Positions 50,738 through 51,329 of a stretch of DNA of 51,329 nt are shown here, piece by piece. Location: the NCBI RefSeq assembly GCF_001294335.1, contig NZ_LGKG01000160.1, positions 1 through 51,329 on the forward strand, in the 5' to 3' direction. Below the pieces are notes generated by a model, which was not told where the DNA came from, made no database searches, and saw only the letters and a list, made by a program, of their open reading frames with translations. This stretch comes from Streptomyces chattanoogensis (GTDB taxonomy: Bacteria; Actinomycetota; Actinomycetes; Streptomycetales; Streptomycetaceae). Made by a program: the position numbers and the translations under genes. Position 1 is the first letter of the stretch. Every line of letters starts with the position of its first letter.

Positions 50738-51032
50738 GTGCGTACGCGATCTCGTGGGGCCGCTGTTGACCCTGACCGTCCTGCTCCTCGCCTTCACCCT
50801 GGTCACGGCATCGAGCTCCTACAAGAACGCCGAGGAAGCCGCACGAGCCGAGGCCCACGCCGTGGACAACTTGGCCGAGGTGGCCGAGTATGCGCCCAAG
50901 GCTCAGCGTGATCGTCTGCACGCCGACGCTGGCGGACGTCGAGGACCAGGCCTCTCGCCCCTTCCTGGCCGGCCGGGGCGCACATCACGTGCCCTGCGAT
51001 GCGCAGGGCCGAAAGGCGGTCTCCTCCTGAAC
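50736..51032 (+). pseudogene. DUF4239-like membrane protein fragment
   Basis: The plus strand reads VRDLVGPLLTLTVLLLAFTLVTASSSY, then AEEAARAEAHAVDNLAEVAEYAPKAQRDRL, the helix and following coiled segment typical of DUF4239 (bestrophin-like) proteins. The expected first transmembrane helix is missing: upstream is the divergent gene. After about 50930 the frame turns to Arg/Gly-rich sequence, so the C-terminal two-thirds (remaining helices) is lost by frameshift or deletion. It is non-functional as it stands. Confidence 0.6.
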
Positions 51033-51117
51033 CCTCTGCACGCTCCTTTCGGGGCGTGGCGGTAATGCTGCGGATCGCCGCTGAGATCTCCCCATTTCTC
51101 AGCAGCAGAGACAACGA

Positions 51118-51141
51118 GACCCCTGGCCGGAGCCAGGGGTC
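51118..51141. terminator. Terminator hairpin near the right edge
   Basis: GACCCCTGGC, CGGA loop, GCCAGGGGTC: perfect 10-bp stem. It lies 60 bp past the stop of the minus-strand gene at the window edge. Confidence 0.75.
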
Positions 51142-51201
51142 GGCTCAAGATGAAGGATCCGGCGCGGGCATCACTGGTTGCGCGACCGTCGAGACGACCG
51201 T

Positions 51202-51329
51202 CTATGCGCGATCCGAACGTGGCGTGGCGGTGCCGTCCGGGGTCGTTTCGGTTCTGGCGTAGAGGACCTCGCGACCCTGCTCCGCGGCGCGAATGAGTCC
51301 TTCGCTGACGAAGTCGAGGAAGCGGGCGG
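51202..51329 (-). CDS. C-terminal end of a gene running off the window
   Basis: The last 42 codons read ARFLDFVSEGLIRAAEQG, REVLYARTETTPDG, and so on to a TAG at 51202-51204. The codon bias and the well-formed terminator downstream support a real minus-strand gene whose start is beyond the right edge. The family is not recognisable from this tail. Confidence 0.45.
   Translation of the reverse strand, partial: ARFLDFVSEGLIRAAEQGREVLYARTETTPDGTATPRSDRA

Overview
The window is high-GC actinobacterial chromosome, almost certainly Streptomyces. The evidence is strong G/C third-codon bias, a SARP-type regulator, rare TTA codons confined to a few genes, a fused urease gamma-beta subunit, a blaL/blaA/blaB-like beta-lactamase locus and streptomycete-type IS630 and IS701 elements. 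No rRNA, tRNA or CRISPR array was recognised.

Positions 1-23,000 hold a compact natural-product locus. A SARP/NB-ARC regulator (minus strand) is cut short at a junction near position 100. After a small secreted protein and an HSL-type esterase come three translationally coupled megasynthase genes (4314-20889). Gene 1 is ACP-KS-AT-AT-DH-ACP, gene 2 is KS-AT-ACP, and gene 3 is KS-AT-DH(degenerate)-ACP-Cy-A-PCP-TE. The adenylation pocket reads as cysteine and the Cy domain is intact, so the predicted product is a short polyketide capped by a thiazoline carboxylate. No ketoreductase exists in any module. The first of the tandem ATs lacks the usual Gln and Arg, and gene 1 opens with a free-standing ACP, so starter loading looks unusual. 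A TTA codon at residue 32 of gene 1 predicts bldA control, and a Crp-like palindrome and a 17-bp palindrome lie just upstream. An AhpD-like protein, a secreted DUF5602/TTHB210-like protein and a MarR regulator follow.

Positions 23,300-27,700 are a mobile-element-scarred stretch: a parvulin, an IS630 element with a -1 frameshift, a GNAT gene truncated at an IS630-end-like sequence, and small hypothetical genes. Positions 27,700-31,750 encode urease ureAB-ureC-ureG-ureD without ureE or ureF. Positions 32,270-34,380 carry two RibD/DHFR-like reductases and a TetR regulator with duplicated operators. Then follow an acyltransferase-3 protein, an XRE/four-helix membrane protein pair, a cREC receiver-like protein, a zinc-ribbon-like membrane protein and a sarcosine/dimethylglycine-type methyltransferase.

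Positions 39,850-44,740 hold a D-threonine-aldolase-like enzyme divergent from an XRE-cupin regulator, then a class A beta-lactamase divergent from a LysR regulator and a penicillin-recognising serine protein. The right end has an acidic hypothetical protein, a decayed IS701 transposase tail, a secreted GH3 beta-glucosidase, a secreted Cys/Gly-rich bacteriocin-like protein with a small two-helix membrane partner, an unrecognised 293-residue protein, a DUF4239 remnant and a gene fragment running off the window.
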